This document shows, one piece after another, positions 55,043 to 64,000 of a DNA stretch of 64,000 bases. The notes beneath the pieces were generated by a model. The model saw nothing but the letters and a program-made list of their open reading frames with translations, did no database searches and was not told the DNA's origin. The position numbers and the translations under genes are program-made. The DNA is from CAYFLR01 sp964343805 (GTDB taxonomy: Bacteria > Bdellovibrionota_B > Oligoflexia > CAYFLR01). Position 1 is the stretch's first letter, and each line of letters begins with the position of its first letter. Location of the stretch: assembly GCA_964343805.1 (NCBI GenBank), contig CAYFLR010000008.1:1-64000 (forward strand), given 5' to 3'.

Positions 55043-55113
55043 GAATTTTTTTTCAAACTTTTTTTAAGTTTCGGTTCATTTGTGTCGAAGATATGGAAAG
55101 GGGAGGAATAACT

Positions 55114-56956
55114 ATGTGGTTGTTAAGAATTTCATTAATAATGATGCTTTGCATTTCCTTTCAATGTGGCTTGGATGGAGTGGATGGAGATGATGGAGAG
55201 GATGGAANNNNNNNNNNCCACTACCAAGGGTCAAGATGGATCCGATGGTAATGATGGATCTACCATACAGCCGTACCGATGGGGAACTAGAGACAGTGTA
55301 GGTACGGTGGGAGATGGAATTATCTCAGCCAGCAGTGATTTGGATAGTATTACCTGTGATTCGGACCATATTAATGAATTCTATCAAGTGAAAGAGTCGG
55401 ATGATCTATTAGAAGAGGGATATTACTATTGTAACGGCACTGAGTGGATTTTAGGTTGGAAAGAGGGGGAAGAGATCATTTGGCCCTTTGAAACCACCGT
55501 ACCAGATATTGGCTTAAGAAAGTGCCTGAATGGTTATTTAGGTCTGGGTGTAAACAACCCTGGAGATATTCCTATTCATTCTTTGGGATTAATAACTGGA
55601 ACCATTAAATGTGATCAAAGAGGAATCACCAGTTTAGAAGGTATCCAATATTTGACTAAAGTGGTTTCCATGGATTTTTCAACTAATTCTATATCTTACC
55701 TTCCTCCTGAAATGTCAGAGCTCACCGCCTTGATTTCAGTTGACTTGAGTTATAATGCCAGCCTTTCCTTAGTGGATGGAAGTGGAAATCCGGTATCAAA
55801 TAGCAATAGTAATAGCAATAGCAATAGTAACAGCAACAGCAATAGTAACAGCAACAGTAATAGTAACTCCACCAGTGCGAGTTCGGTGTCTGCTCTTTCG
55901 TTAGAAACCGAAATCAAAATTAACAGTAGCTCTACCTTTAGTCAGTCTACCACTTATAAAAATGAAACTACCGCTCGCAAAGAGATTATTGTAACTGATG
56001 GTAAAATCCATCTTCATTTTAGTATGTCTGATGCTGGGAAATTAGTTATTGCTCATAACCCCATTGTGGATCTCTCTTTTCGTAAATGTCTTCATGCTCA
56101 CTTAAAGGCTCTTTTTCCTAATACATACAAGAGTACTGCGAACACAGCACCTATAGCCTATACGGTTTTAGAATCCATGACAGGTATTATTAATTGTGAG
56201 TACCGTAACATAAAGCAGCTGGATGGCATTGAAAACTTGCTAGGAGTAACCTCGTTGCAATTAGGACATAACTCTATCCGTAAGATTCCTAAAGGCATCA
56301 AAGAGTTAAAAACCAATCTGGTGACCTTCAATATAGAAGACAATAAAGTTCTGGATTTTTCTCCTCTGTTCTTAAAGAGTCTCACTGCCCTCCAAAACCT
56401 GGATGTGTCCCATAACGAGTTTACCAGCATATCGAGTCTACTTTATTTACAGACATTGGATGTTTCTAACAATCAACTCACTTCTTTGCCCAGTTTGAAG
56501 AAGTTAACGGGTATGACCTCTTTAGATGTCTCTAATAATCAGTTAACCACCATTCCTTCTGATATTAAGTATTTGGTGAATTTAACCTCTTTAGATTTCT
56601 CAAACAACTTAGTGGAATCAGTTCCTTCAGGGATTGGGTCCTTGGTGGCTTTAACCTCTCTTAACCTCAGTTATAACCAGATAGAATCTATTCCAGGAGA
56701 GGTGGGCAAATTAACCGCTCTATTAACTCTCAACCTTTATCGGAACCATATCATCGACCTTCCTGCAGAGAGCACCGATCTCTATGGGATAGATTCTTTG
56801 GAAAATCTCACCAGTTTCTCTTTGGGAGGAAACAGCGCCATTACCAATGCCGCTAATTTTGATACGGATTTGGTGGGGTCAGTTGATATATCAGATATCA
56901 GTCAGACATTCACCATAACTGAAGACAGTGGGAGTCTCTCAATTACGCTCAAGTAG
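55114..56956 (+). CDS. Leucine-rich-repeat lipoprotein with collagen-like and Ser-Asn repeats, interrupted by gap
   Basis: The true start is the ATG at 55114 (GGGGAGG upstream), not the longest downstream frame. A lipoprotein signal ends SFQC, then collagen-like GLDGVDGDDGEDG. A 10-N gap follows, and the other frame continues KGQDGSDGNDGST, so the gap hides collapsed Gly-x-x repeats. Two LRR blocks follow: one near SLEGIQYLTKVVSM, a second with five or more repeats (LTSLDVSNNQLTTIP, LTSLNLSYNQIESIP). Between them lies a 12-unit Ser-Asn tract (55796-55867). It is probably surface-exposed and may bind protein partners. The LRR family is clear; the ligand is not. Confidence 0.85.
55208..55217. 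other. Assembly gap (10 N) in collagen-like region
   Basis: The flanking Gly-Asp repeats are in different frames. Short tandem repeats probably caused the gap. Confidence 0.97.
55796..55867 (+). repeat. Hexanucleotide tandem repeat encoding (Ser-Asn)12
   Basis: Twelve in-frame 6-nt units of AGYAAY type (first Ser is TCA). A change in unit number would lengthen or shorten the linker without a frameshift. The units are imperfect at third positions, which lowers but does not remove slippage potential. Confidence 0.9.
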
Positions 56957-56965
56957 GTTGTGTGG

Positions 56966-57373
56966 TTATTTCTTACTCTGACCTTTTCGCCATCTGCTGA
57001 TTCGCTCATAGGCTTGATCTGCAGTGGCAATCAGTAACTCCATTTCGACTGGTTTCATGAAGTAGTCATCAAAGCCAGCTTCTCTACAGGAGGTGAGCTC
57101 AAAAAATGAGTGATGACCCGTCACAGCAAAAATATTTGCTAAAGGAAAAGACTTTCTGATCTGTATGCATAGATCCACACCACTTTTCCCCGGTAGCTTA
57201 AGATCTAAGAACATAATTTGGGGGTTTTTGATCTTAAGGTTCTCTAAAGCTGCTTCGGCAGAGTTTGCTTTCATAACAACGTACCCAGCATCCTCAAAGG
57301 ACTCTGCCATTAAGTCTAAGAGTTCTTCATCGTCTTCAACTAATAGAACTTGTCTCAGTGGATTTACCGCCAT
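56966..57373 (-). CDS. Single-domain response regulator, overlapping cheW
   Basis: This 135-residue receiver domain has the acidic pair D14-D15 (LLVEDDE), phosphoacceptor D57 (FLDLKLP), switch Thr in FAVTG and Lys in MKPVE. A basic tail follows (RISRWRKGQSKK). Its start lies 38 bp inside the upstream cheW gene, so translation is coupled. With CheW it suggests a chemosensory array; no CheA or MCP gene is in the window. Confidence 0.9.
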   Translation of the reverse strand: MAVNPLRQVLLVEDDEELLDLMAESFEDAGYVVMKANSAEAALENLKIKNPQIMFLDLKLPGKSGVDLCIQIRKSFPLANIFAVTGHHSFFELTSCREAGFDDYFMKPVEMELLIATADQAYERISRWRKGQSKK

Positions 57374-57929
57374 TCAACCTCCCACTTTCTTCACTCAGGA
57401 TGTTTTGTTGTTCTAATCCACCCCCAGTGGCCTTATCCAATAATTCGATTTCTCCACCACTTAGAACTTGGTCTACGTCGAGGAGCATGATTACCTTCTC
57501 TTTTACTTTGCCAATGGCCAAAATGTAGTTGGTGTTTACTGTTGTATCGAAAGATGGAGTGCTTTCAATCTGCTTTTCCATCACATCCGTTACTTCAGCA
57601 ACCTCATCAACTACAATCCCCATAATCACTTCTTTTTGTTCCCCAGTGATTTGTAAAATAATAATACAATTTCGTTCGCTGACTTGGGTGGCGTTCATAT
57701 TGAATTTACATCTAAGATCAATCACCGGAATCACCTTACCTCTGAGGTTAATGACTCCTTTTACGAATTCAGGAGTGTTGGGAACTCGGGTTACATCCAT
57801 CAGGCCTATGATTTCATGTACTTTCAGGATTTGAATACCATAAATCTCTTGGCTCAGGTGGAAGGTCAGGTATTTACCCGCATATTTGGCAAGGGTATCG
57901 TCCAATAAATTATTTTGTTTTTCAGTCAT
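57336..57929 (-). CDS. cheW: CheW-like chemotaxis coupling protein
   Basis: This 197-residue protein contains the full CheW domain: YLTFHLSQEIYGIQILKVHEI, then VPNTPEFVKGVINLRGKVIP, VIDLRCKF, MGIVVDEVAEV and IMLLDVDQVL. CheW links chemoreceptors to the kinase CheA. A C-terminal tail of about 40 residues (LEQQNILSEESGRLNGGKS) is extra; the downstream receiver gene starts inside its coding sequence. The overlap is 38 bp, and both are on the minus strand divergent from accD. Confidence 0.92.
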   Translation of the reverse strand: MTEKQNNLLDDTLAKYAGKYLTFHLSQEIYGIQILKVHEIIGLMDVTRVPNTPEFVKGVINLRGKVIPVIDLRCKFNMNATQVSERNCIIILQITGEQKEVIMGIVVDEVAEVTDVMEKQIESTPSFDTTVNTNYILAIGKVKEKVIMLLDVDQVLSGGEIELLDKATGGGLEQQNILSEESGRLNGGKSTETSSIS

Positions 57930-58025
57930 GAAATATTCACTCCCAGTTTTTTTATATTTCTTAACACTTTAAAGGGGTTTTAAGGGAAAGGCAAGTGATT
58001 TTAATGATGACGAACCAGAAGCATT

Positions 58026-58053
58026 TTGATAGCGTTCGATTCACCTATATTTG
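58026..58053 (+). promoter_or_regulatory. Weak possible promoter before accD
   Basis: TTGATA at 58026-58031 and TATTTG at 58048-58053 are 16 bp apart, 23 nt upstream of the ATG at 58076. The -10 matches only three positions. Confidence 0.3.
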
Positions 58054-58075
58054 TTTTTTCATGCACAGGGAGTAC

Positions 58076-58882
58076 ATGCTTTTGAATAACCATCAAAATG
58101 AAACTCTTTGGATTGAATGCAAAGAGTGCACAGAATTAATATATGAAAGAGAGTTTATCGCTAACTTAAGGGTCTGCCCTAAATGTAATTTCCATCACAC
58201 CCTTCCTATCAAAGAGCGAGTCTCTTCTCTTTTTGATGAGGATACTTTTTCAGAATTAGATGCTGAAATTGAGTCCAGCAATCCTCTAAAGTTTAAAGAT
58301 CTCAAATCCTATGATGATCGTTTAACTGAATATAAAACCAAATCTGACAGTGGTTCTGCTATCTATGCCGGCACTGGATCTATTCACAATCATCCGGTAC
58401 AATTTGGCATGTTTGATTTCTCTTTTGCCGGGGGCAGTATGGGACTTGCTGAAGGAGAGAAGATTGTGAGGGTTTTTGAAAGAGCAACGGAATGCAAACA
58501 GCCCGCAGTCATTATCTCTTCTTCCGGGGGAGCTCGTATGCAGGAAGGTATTTTTTCCTTACTGCAAATGGCTAAAACCAGTGCGGCAATTGCTAATCTT
58601 AGAAAGGCAAAACAACCTTTCTTGTCCATTCTTACCAATCCAACCAGTGGTGGGGTTACAGCGAGTTATGCCATGCTGGGGGATTTTCATTTAGCCGAAC
58701 CAAAGGCTTTGATCTGTTTCACCGGGCCAAGAGTGATTAAGCAGGTAATTGGAGAGGAGCTTCCTGAGGGCTTTCAGTCTTCTGAATTTTTGTTAGAACA
58801 TGGGATGGTAGACAGAGTGGTGCATCGTCAAGATATGAAAAAAATGGTTGGCCAACTATTAGGATTTTTGTCTGCAAAATAG
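58076..58882 (+). CDS. accD: Acetyl-CoA carboxylase carboxyltransferase subunit beta
   Basis: AccD transfers the carboxyl group from biotin to acetyl-CoA in the first step of fatty-acid synthesis. The start is placed at the ATG at 58076 (GGGAG close upstream; spacing is short). ATGs at 58004 and 58061 are alternatives. The zinc ribbon is Cys15-x2-Cys18 and Cys34-x2-Cys37 (ECKECTELIY, VCPKCNFH). The carboxyltransferase core shows GMFDFSFAGGSMG, SSSGGARMQEG, NPTSGGVTASYAMLGD and GPRVIKQVIGE. No accA lies nearby. It precedes folC by 19 nt, forming an accD-folC-lptD unit. Confidence 0.93.
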   Translation: MLLNNHQNETLWIECKECTELIYEREFIANLRVCPKCNFHHTLPIKERVSSLFDEDTFSELDAEIESSNPLKFKDLKSYDDRLTEYKTKSDSGSAIYAGTGSIHNHPVQFGMFDFSFAGGSMGLAEGEKIVRVFERATECKQPAVIISSSGGARMQEGIFSLLQMAKTSAAIANLRKAKQPFLSILTNPTSGGVTASYAMLGDFHLAEPKALICFTGPRVIKQVIGEELPEGFQSSEFLLEHGMVDRVVHRQDMKKMVGQLLGFLSAK

Positions 58883-58901
58883 TAAATGATAGGTCCAAAA
58901 T

Positions 58902-60131
58902 ATGCAATTGCAAGAACTCTTCGGAACAGATCCAGATGTAATCAAACCAGGTTTAAGCCGTATAAGAACCCTTTGCAGTCATCTAGGTTTACACTTAACC
59001 ACTCCGGCCGTGTTAATTGCTGGAACCAATGGCAAAGGAAGTGTCGCAACTTATATCCATAAGTGCTTGGTAGCCCACGGTATACACGGAGGTCTTTACA
59101 CCTCCCCCCATCTAAAAGAGGTAAATGAACGTTGCATGATTGGGGATGAGTTTATTCCCCACAGTGAGCTATTAAAAAGGGCAACGGAAATTAAAGGATT
59201 AAATGAAGAACATCAAATAGGTGCCACTACTTTTGAAATGATCACCGCCCTCTCTCTTTGGTACTTTGAGGACCAAAGGGTGGATATTATGATCGTAGAA
59301 GTGGGCTTAGGAGGGCGGTTTGATGCCACTAATATCCTCTCTCCTTTATGCTCTGTTATTACCAGTATTGGCCTCGATCATGAAGAATATCTGGGCTCTT
59401 CTCTAACACAAATTGCATTTGAAAAAGCGGGAATTGTCAAAAGAAATACCCCAGTGTTTTTAGGTAAAATGGATGAGGAGTCTTTCTTGACGATACGAGA
59501 GATCGCCATTAGTCGTAACTCTCCTTGTGTGGCTTTTCTGCAAGATTATGACCTGGAGCTCGAACACAAAAGCTGGCGCTACAAATATCAAGATTTCTCA
59601 TTTTTATTGCCTTCCAATAGAAGCTATCCACAGCATCAATTAAATAATCTAGCCCTCGCATTACGAGTGCTCTTTTTTCTGCATCAAAATGGTCTATTTG
59701 AGCCCACTATCAATCTGCTGAGGTCCACTGGGTTAATTAATATTCCAGGAAGGCTTACAGAACAAGAGTGGAATGGCTTCCCCGTTGTTTTAGATGTGGC
59801 TCATAATCCTGATGCCATCCAGTCGCTGTGCCAATCCTTAAAGAAAAAAGGGATAGAGCCCATTTTTGCCCTATCTATTCTAAGAGATAAAAATTTTAAA
59901 CAGATGGTAAATGTCCTTTCAGAGTTTGCCAACCCCATTGTGGCTTTCTCCAACTCATCACCTCGCTCTTGGCAAGAAGGTGATTTAAAAAGTCACTATC
60001 CTTCCATTCCTTTTTTCGATTCTTTTCATGAAGCAATTCAAGAGTTGTCTGCCAAAATAAAGAAAGGTCAAATCATTGTAGTGACGGGATCATTTTATGC
60101 CCTTGAGGTTCCCTTAGGGGAGATGAGATGA
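58902..60131 (+). CDS. folC: Bifunctional folylpolyglutamate / dihydrofolate synthase
   Basis: This 409-residue ATP-dependent Mur-ligase-type enzyme adds glutamate to folates. The P-loop GTNGKGS is at 41-47. Further family blocks are TSPHLKEVNERC, GATTFEMITALSLWYF, EVGLGGRFDATNI, ITSIGLDHEEYLGSSL and EKAGIVKR. The C-terminal domain has DVAHNPDAIQSL. The stop overlaps the lptD start (ATGA at 60128-60131), so translation is coupled. Confidence 0.95.
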   Translation: MQLQELFGTDPDVIKPGLSRIRTLCSHLGLHLTTPAVLIAGTNGKGSVATYIHKCLVAHGIHGGLYTSPHLKEVNERCMIGDEFIPHSELLKRATEIKGLNEEHQIGATTFEMITALSLWYFEDQRVDIMIVEVGLGGRFDATNILSPLCSVITSIGLDHEEYLGSSLTQIAFEKAGIVKRNTPVFLGKMDEESFLTIREIAISRNSPCVAFLQDYDLELEHKSWRYKYQDFSFLLPSNRSYPQHQLNNLALALRVLFFLHQNGLFEPTINLLRSTGLINIPGRLTEQEWNGFPVVLDVAHNPDAIQSLCQSLKKKGIEPIFALSILRDKNFKQMVNVLSEFANPIVAFSNSSPRSWQEGDLKSHYPSIPFFDSFHEAIQELSAKIKKGQIIVVTGSFYALEVPLGEMR

Positions 60132-63100
60132 GATGGCTCGGCTCTGTTTTATTACTTCTATTAATGAGCTTTTGTTTAAAGGCAGAGACCTTAGAAAAAC
60201 CGGATGAAATTCCTTTTTGGTTAGAAGCGGGTAATGGAACCTTTGATAGTGATGAGGTTCAAAGGTTGCAAGATGGTGTGGTCTTTATTTACAAAGACTA
60301 TTTTGTCTATACCGATGCCTTGGCATACTTTACTAATGACGGGGTTATAGAAGCTGAAGGTAATGTGGTTTTAATCCATGGAAATCATTTTTTTATCGGA
60401 GAGAAGTTAAGATTCCACTTAGAAAAGAAAACCTTAGAAATTGTCAGGGGGCATATCTACCTTAATACTTCTAGCGCCAATGATTTTCGAGGTGAAATTT
60501 TCTATCATATTCCAAGGGCCTTCTCCAAATATCTAGGAAAACACAATGAGGTGGTGGCCACCCGACGTCAGGATCTGGGAGTAAAAAGAAAAAAGATTAT
60601 TGAACATTACAAAAAGCAAGGTGCTGATAAAGAACTTGTCCAGCTTTTTGAAAACTACATGATTCTCAAAGAGGAGATTAAAAGGCTGGTTGATCAGCAA
60701 ACCCTCTCTCTCTCTCAATCTGAAGCTACAAAGCAGAAAATTCTTAACCGCCTAAAATACTATAACTCGGTTAAAAATAAAAAAGTACGATTTGCTGATG
60801 TAAACATAGGGGCCAAAGGGTACTATCATTTTCAAGGGCATTTTATCAAAAGGGATGTGAAGGGTGAGTTTTTTATTGATCGAGGTAAGCTCACCCCGTG
60901 CTTATGTGCTATGGATGAAATTCCTCCTTGGGCCATAGCCGGAAAAGATATTCATATTAAAGTGGAAGAGTATCTTACGGTCTTTCATCCTGTTATTATG
61001 ATTAATGACGTTCCGACTTTTTACCTACCCTGGATCAAGCTGCCTATCAAAACCAAGAGACAATCTGGTCTTTTAATGCCGGTAATCCGTTCCCATCGTA
61101 AGCACACTGGCTTCAGTTTTGGCTCCCAATACTATCAGGTTTTTAACGATCAACACGATATGACTCTTGGCTATGACTACTATGATAAGCTCGGACACCG
61201 TCCTTCTTTAGAATATCGTTATGCCTACCAGCAAAATGACGGTGAACTGTTTATCCAAGGTATTAAAGATGAGTATATGCGGAAGTCCTATCCTTTAAAA
61301 ATAGAAGAGCATATTGATGAAACTGTTGAGAGTGAAGATTTGAGTGAGGAAGATGAGAAAATAAGAAGAGAAGATTTAGAAAAGAGTTACCCCTTACTGT
61401 CTCCGAATCGATATTATCTCAATGCTCATCATCGGGGTGTTTTAGGTGAAGAAATATTTTTTCGAACTAGAATTAAGAAAGTCAGTGACCATCTCTACTT
61501 TTATCATCTTGACGGCAATGATGCCTTTTCTCCTCGCTATGTCAATTCCTATGTCAGTTTTTCAAGACCCTTTGGTCCTCTCTATGTGGACTTAATGGGG
61601 AGTGTTATGGATGATTTCCAAGATGTGATTTCGGAAAATACGGTGCAAAGACTTCCTTCCATTATGGTTAAATCCTCCTATCAATCGGTATTTTCCTTGC
61701 CAGTTTATTATGGTTGGGGAGTGGAGTTTAATCGTTTTAATCGCCTAGGAGGGAGTGCCTTTGATGATGGGTTAACCGAAGAGAAGGAGAAAAATGCTCA
61801 AGGTGAAATGGTCACCTTAATGAAAAAAAATGGCAAGAGAGATCCCGGTGAACCAGTGCGGGAAGCGGATCAAATTGACTCAGTATTTGAGTTGTTTCTT
61901 CCCATTTTTGATAATGACTATGTTTCAGGAAATTTCAGTGTCAGTGGCAACCACCGCTTTTATCGTCTGCCTTTGGGACTGAAGAGTCAAAAACAATCCT
62001 ATCTACACTATCGCTTTTTTATGCGTTTACCTCTTGATAAGCGATTTTATCTTCCAGGAGTCAAATCCTTTTATCATATGGAACACTCTATCGTTCCAGA
62101 AATTGGCTGGGAATACATTCCTCACGTAGTACGGGATCGAGGCTATGATATGGCTTTTGATAGCCATGATGGTCTGGGAAAAACTCATAGAATTCTTTTT
62201 AACCTTAGCACCGCTGTTCAGATGAAAAAAGAGAGATGGGAGTATCAGAACCCTCGTATCAGTCGAAAGTCTCTGCGTAAAAGAAAGAAGAGATCCCGTA
62301 ATATATTTCAGGTGGCTAAAAAGTTAGAAGCTCCCTTTAAAAACCGAGCCATTTGGCAGAATGATAATCAAAATGACAATGAGTATGACTTTGCAGAAGA
62401 TCAGGAAATTGATGTGAATGCAATGGATCTTGATAATAATAACAACCAAGAGAGGGTGGAAGAGGAAAGTTTAACGGATCGGTCCCCTTCAATGGAGGAG
62501 TCTTCTGATGAGATCGCTCGGATTTATCAGGCCGCTCTTTCCAAAGAACAAAAGGATGTGGATAATGTGCAACGGGTGGAGGAGGTGCTCCGCGAGAAAA
62601 TAGAAAAGAAGAAATTTCTGGAAGGGAGACTGCATCTCAATGACCAAAGAACTCCTCGCTTTTTAGAAGAATTCTACCAAGAGTTTCCATACCAAGAGCC
62701 GCTCATTTATGAAAGTTTTGATGAGACCACTACCGATGATGGAGATTGGGGACTCTCCTATTACAAGAGACAGTTGATTTCAAGGAGCAATCCTATTTCT
62801 ATCTCCCTGTCTCAACCGGTTAATATGAATGAATACTTGGATGAAAAGAAGGAAGAGGATGAGAAACAACCACTGGATGATCTGGTGATAAATCTATGGC
62901 TCAACTTCCCCTATGCCACCATATATTTAAAGTCATTCTTTGAGCACTATTCCACTTACCAAAGTCCTTTTTCCGAAGTGACGGCCACCTTAACGCTCTC
63001 CTCTCCTTATTGGAGTTTACTGGCCTTCAAATTTGTTGACCATCGCACTCTATTTGATCATCCCGAAGATCTTGATGAAAACGGAGCTCCTAGTAAAGTA

Positions 63101-63400
63101 GAGGAGCGACTTAGAAAACTCAATGTGAAGTTTGGCTTTAATTTAACCCGGGCTATCAATGTGTCCATTGAGCTCAATCGTCAATTAGAAAATGAGTTTG
63201 TGGAAGTACAGCAAAGCATTGTCTACTCCTTTGGTTATTCGCCCTCTTCCGCCTGCTGGGGATTGGTTGGAAAAATCACTAAAGAGGAGATTGGATCAAA
63301 AGATCTTATCTATGAGGCTAGTTTTCTGCTAAACTTTCATAAAGACTGGGCGCAATCTTATGCTTTAACTGATATTATCAGAAGGACATTAATAAATTAG
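60128..63400 (+). CDS. lptD: LPS-assembly protein LptD with unusual insertions
   Basis: This 1090-residue outer-membrane protein inserts lipopolysaccharide with LptE at the cell surface. A signal peptide ends LKAE. The N-terminal LptA-like domain is at about 25-130. The plug/barrel start is marked by CLCAMDEIPPWAIAGKDI and VPTFYLPWIKLPIKTKRQ, then the family's RQSGLLMPVI. Compared with E. coli LptD (784 residues) there are two large additions: a helical insert at about 135-225 (KKIIEHYKKQGADKELVQ) and a charged insert at about 705-870 (RKRKKRSRN then QNDNQNDNEYDFAEDQE, acidic). The barrel strands continue on both sides. It follows folC with overlapping codons. Confidence 0.92.
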   Translation: MRWLGSVLLLLLMSFCLKAETLEKPDEIPFWLEAGNGTFDSDEVQRLQDGVVFIYKDYFVYTDALAYFTNDGVIEAEGNVVLIHGNHFFIGEKLRFHLEKKTLEIVRGHIYLNTSSANDFRGEIFYHIPRAFSKYLGKHNEVVATRRQDLGVKRKKIIEHYKKQGADKELVQLFENYMILKEEIKRLVDQQTLSLSQSEATKQKILNRLKYYNSVKNKKVRFADVNIGAKGYYHFQGHFIKRDVKGEFFIDRGKLTPCLCAMDEIPPWAIAGKDIHIKVEEYLTVFHPVIMINDVPTFYLPWIKLPIKTKRQSGLLMPVIRSHRKHTGFSFGSQYYQVFNDQHDMTLGYDYYDKLGHRPSLEYRYAYQQNDGELFIQGIKDEYMRKSYPLKIEEHIDETVESEDLSEEDEKIRREDLEKSYPLLSPNRYYLNAHHRGVLGEEIFFRTRIKKVSDHLYFYHLDGNDAFSPRYVNSYVSFSRPFGPLYVDLMGSVMDDFQDVISENTVQRLPSIMVKSSYQSVFSLPVYYGWGVEFNRFNRLGGSAFDDGLTEEKEKNAQGEMVTLMKKNGKRDPGEPVREADQIDSVFELFLPIFDNDYVSGNFSVSGNHRFYRLPLGLKSQKQSYLHYRFFMRLPLDKRFYLPGVKSFYHMEHSIVPEIGWEYIPHVVRDRGYDMAFDSHDGLGKTHRILFNLSTAVQMKKERWEYQNPRISRKSLRKRKKRSRNIFQVAKKLEAPFKNRAIWQNDNQNDNEYDFAEDQEIDVNAMDLDNNNNQERVEEESLTDRSPSMEESSDEIARIYQAALSKEQKDVDNVQRVEEVLREKIEKKKFLEGRLHLNDQRTPRFLEEFYQEFPYQEPLIYESFDETTTDDGDWGLSYYKRQLISRSNPISISLSQPVNMNEYLDEKKEEDEKQPLDDLVINLWLNFPYATIYLKSFFEHYSTYQSPFSEVTATLTLSSPYWSLLAFKFVDHRTLFDHPEDLDENGAPSKVEERLRKLNVKFGFNLTRAINVSIELNRQLENEFVEVQQSIVYSFGYSPSSACWGLVGKITKEEIGSKDLIYEASFLLNFHKDWAQSYALTDIIRRTLIN

Positions 63401-63416
63401 TAAAAAGGGGAGTGGA

Positions 63417-63914
63417 ATGGCAAAATTTAAAAGACACTGGAGAAATTACCTCTTGGATCCCGGCTTCCAATTACGATTTTGTGGTATTGTAGTGGGAGTC
63501 TCTCTTCTTTTTAGTATTTTCATTGGAGTCTTCTTTTATTTGAGAATGGATTCCGCTTCTGAGGTACTCCGAGAGATCTTCACCGACATTGATTGTAATG
63601 AAATTCCTCCTTTGGTGGCTATTAATTCATTTTTGGTGGATCAGATGCGACCCATCATTGTCTCCATGATATTTCTTTTGGTTTGCTATTTTATTTTTAC
63701 CTCAGCCTTTGTGATTTTAGAAACCCATAAGGTAGTGGGAGCTGAATATGCCATCAAACGTTTTATCCGTGAGAAGATGGCAAAGAAGCAGTTCAGCGAA
63801 CGGATTTACCTAAGGAAAAAAGATTATCTAAAAGATTTGGCAAATAGTATTAATGAAATGGCCGAGGCTTTAGAAGGTGAATCAGACCAACCAGAAAAGA
63901 AACCAGAAGTGTAA
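63417..63914 (+). CDS. Two-TM protein with HAMP-like linker
   Basis: This 165-residue protein has TM segments near 20-42 and 78-103 with a short periplasmic loop between them (residues 43-77). A HAMP-like linker follows: THKVVGAEYAIKRFIREKMA, then YLRKKDYLKDLANSINEMAEAL. The C-terminus ends soon after, so no kinase or methyl-accepting domain is present. It may be a minimal sensory adaptor that relays an envelope signal to another protein. GGGGAG precedes the ATG, 16 nt after lptD. The remaining 86 nt to the window end show no clear feature. Confidence 0.75.
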   Translation: MAKFKRHWRNYLLDPGFQLRFCGIVVGVSLLFSIFIGVFFYLRMDSASEVLREIFTDIDCNEIPPLVAINSFLVDQMRPIIVSMIFLLVCYFIFTSAFVILETHKVVGAEYAIKRFIREKMAKKQFSERIYLRKKDYLKDLANSINEMAEALEGESDQPEKKPEV

Positions 63915-64000
63915 AACTCTCTTACTTCTTAACTAATCCACTTAATCCTTTTGTGTTATACCTCACAATAATAGCCTTTAATGTATTTTTTTTCATTTTA

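Noticed and set aside
1..64000. tRNA, rRNA, CRISPR, transposase or prophage genes
   Set aside because: None recognised by eye on either strand.
63915..64000. Possible gene start at the right edge
   Set aside because: Only 86 nt, AT-rich, with no start and ribosome site pair visible.

Overview
The window looks like one scaffold from a Gram-negative bacterium, probably a draft or metagenome assembly, because it carries six runs of N. LptD, outer-membrane barrels, many Sec-exported lipoproteins, a sigma-54 enhancer-binding protein, a TAXI-type TRAP transporter and a MYXO/GlyGly-CTERM-like tail suggest a predatory or deltaproteobacterial-type lineage (Bdellovibrionota-like). That placement is inference from gene content, not phylogeny. 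The DNA is AT-rich. I see no tRNA, rRNA, CRISPR array, transposase or prophage.

Layout. 1-4.3 kb: an edge-truncated membrane protein, trmB (gapped), a BFN-like protein, and groES-groEL behind a sigma-32-like promoter with a strong terminator. 4.3-9.2 kb: a single-domain response regulator, an MlaC-like lipoprotein, a periplasmic trypsin-like PDZ protease and small envelope proteins. 9.4-21.9 kb: a long co-directional run of thiolase, map, M16C and M18 peptidases, TAXI-TRAP receptor and permease, a GAF/sigma-54 activator, a small PII-like protein and a TraF/PorV-like barrel. 21.9-29.7 kb: mostly minus strand, with an SDR fusion, a near-palindromic MITE-like element, a frameshifted second barrel, a Nudix hydrolase, two lipoproteins (one with a C39-like cysteine peptidase domain) and an XRE regulator. 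29.9-33.6 kb: a P1 peptidase with a beta-lactamase-fold hydrolase, a response regulator, and an unknown secreted protein behind a near-consensus sigma-54 promoter and a 9-codon leader.

33.6-43.2 kb: a DNA-repair operon on the minus strand (small ORF, uvrA, addB, addA). 43.3-49.9 kb: small unknown proteins, a GT39-like membrane glycosyltransferase split by an assembly gap, DUF547, a TPR lipoprotein, a coiled-coil protein and a hemolysin-III-like protein. 50.1-57.9 kb: a fusion of von Willebrand A domain, CTERM-like tail, signal-peptide-like segment and barrel behind a sigma-54-like promoter; a Sua5/YrdC protein; an Asp-rich lipoprotein; a leucine-rich-repeat lipoprotein with collagen-like and Ser-Asn repeats; and an overlapping cheW/response-regulator pair. 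58-64 kb: accD, folC, lptD and a HAMP-like membrane protein.

Themes: envelope biogenesis and proteolysis dominate, with recombinational repair, chaperonins and small signalling proteins. The two sigma-54-like promoters both drive exported proteins, and the sigma-54 activator at 18.7 kb has a non-canonical GAFTGA loop. Several start codons below were moved from the longest ORF to an internal ATG with a Shine-Dalgarno sequence. Four genes interrupted by N runs were rejoined across the gap by protein logic.
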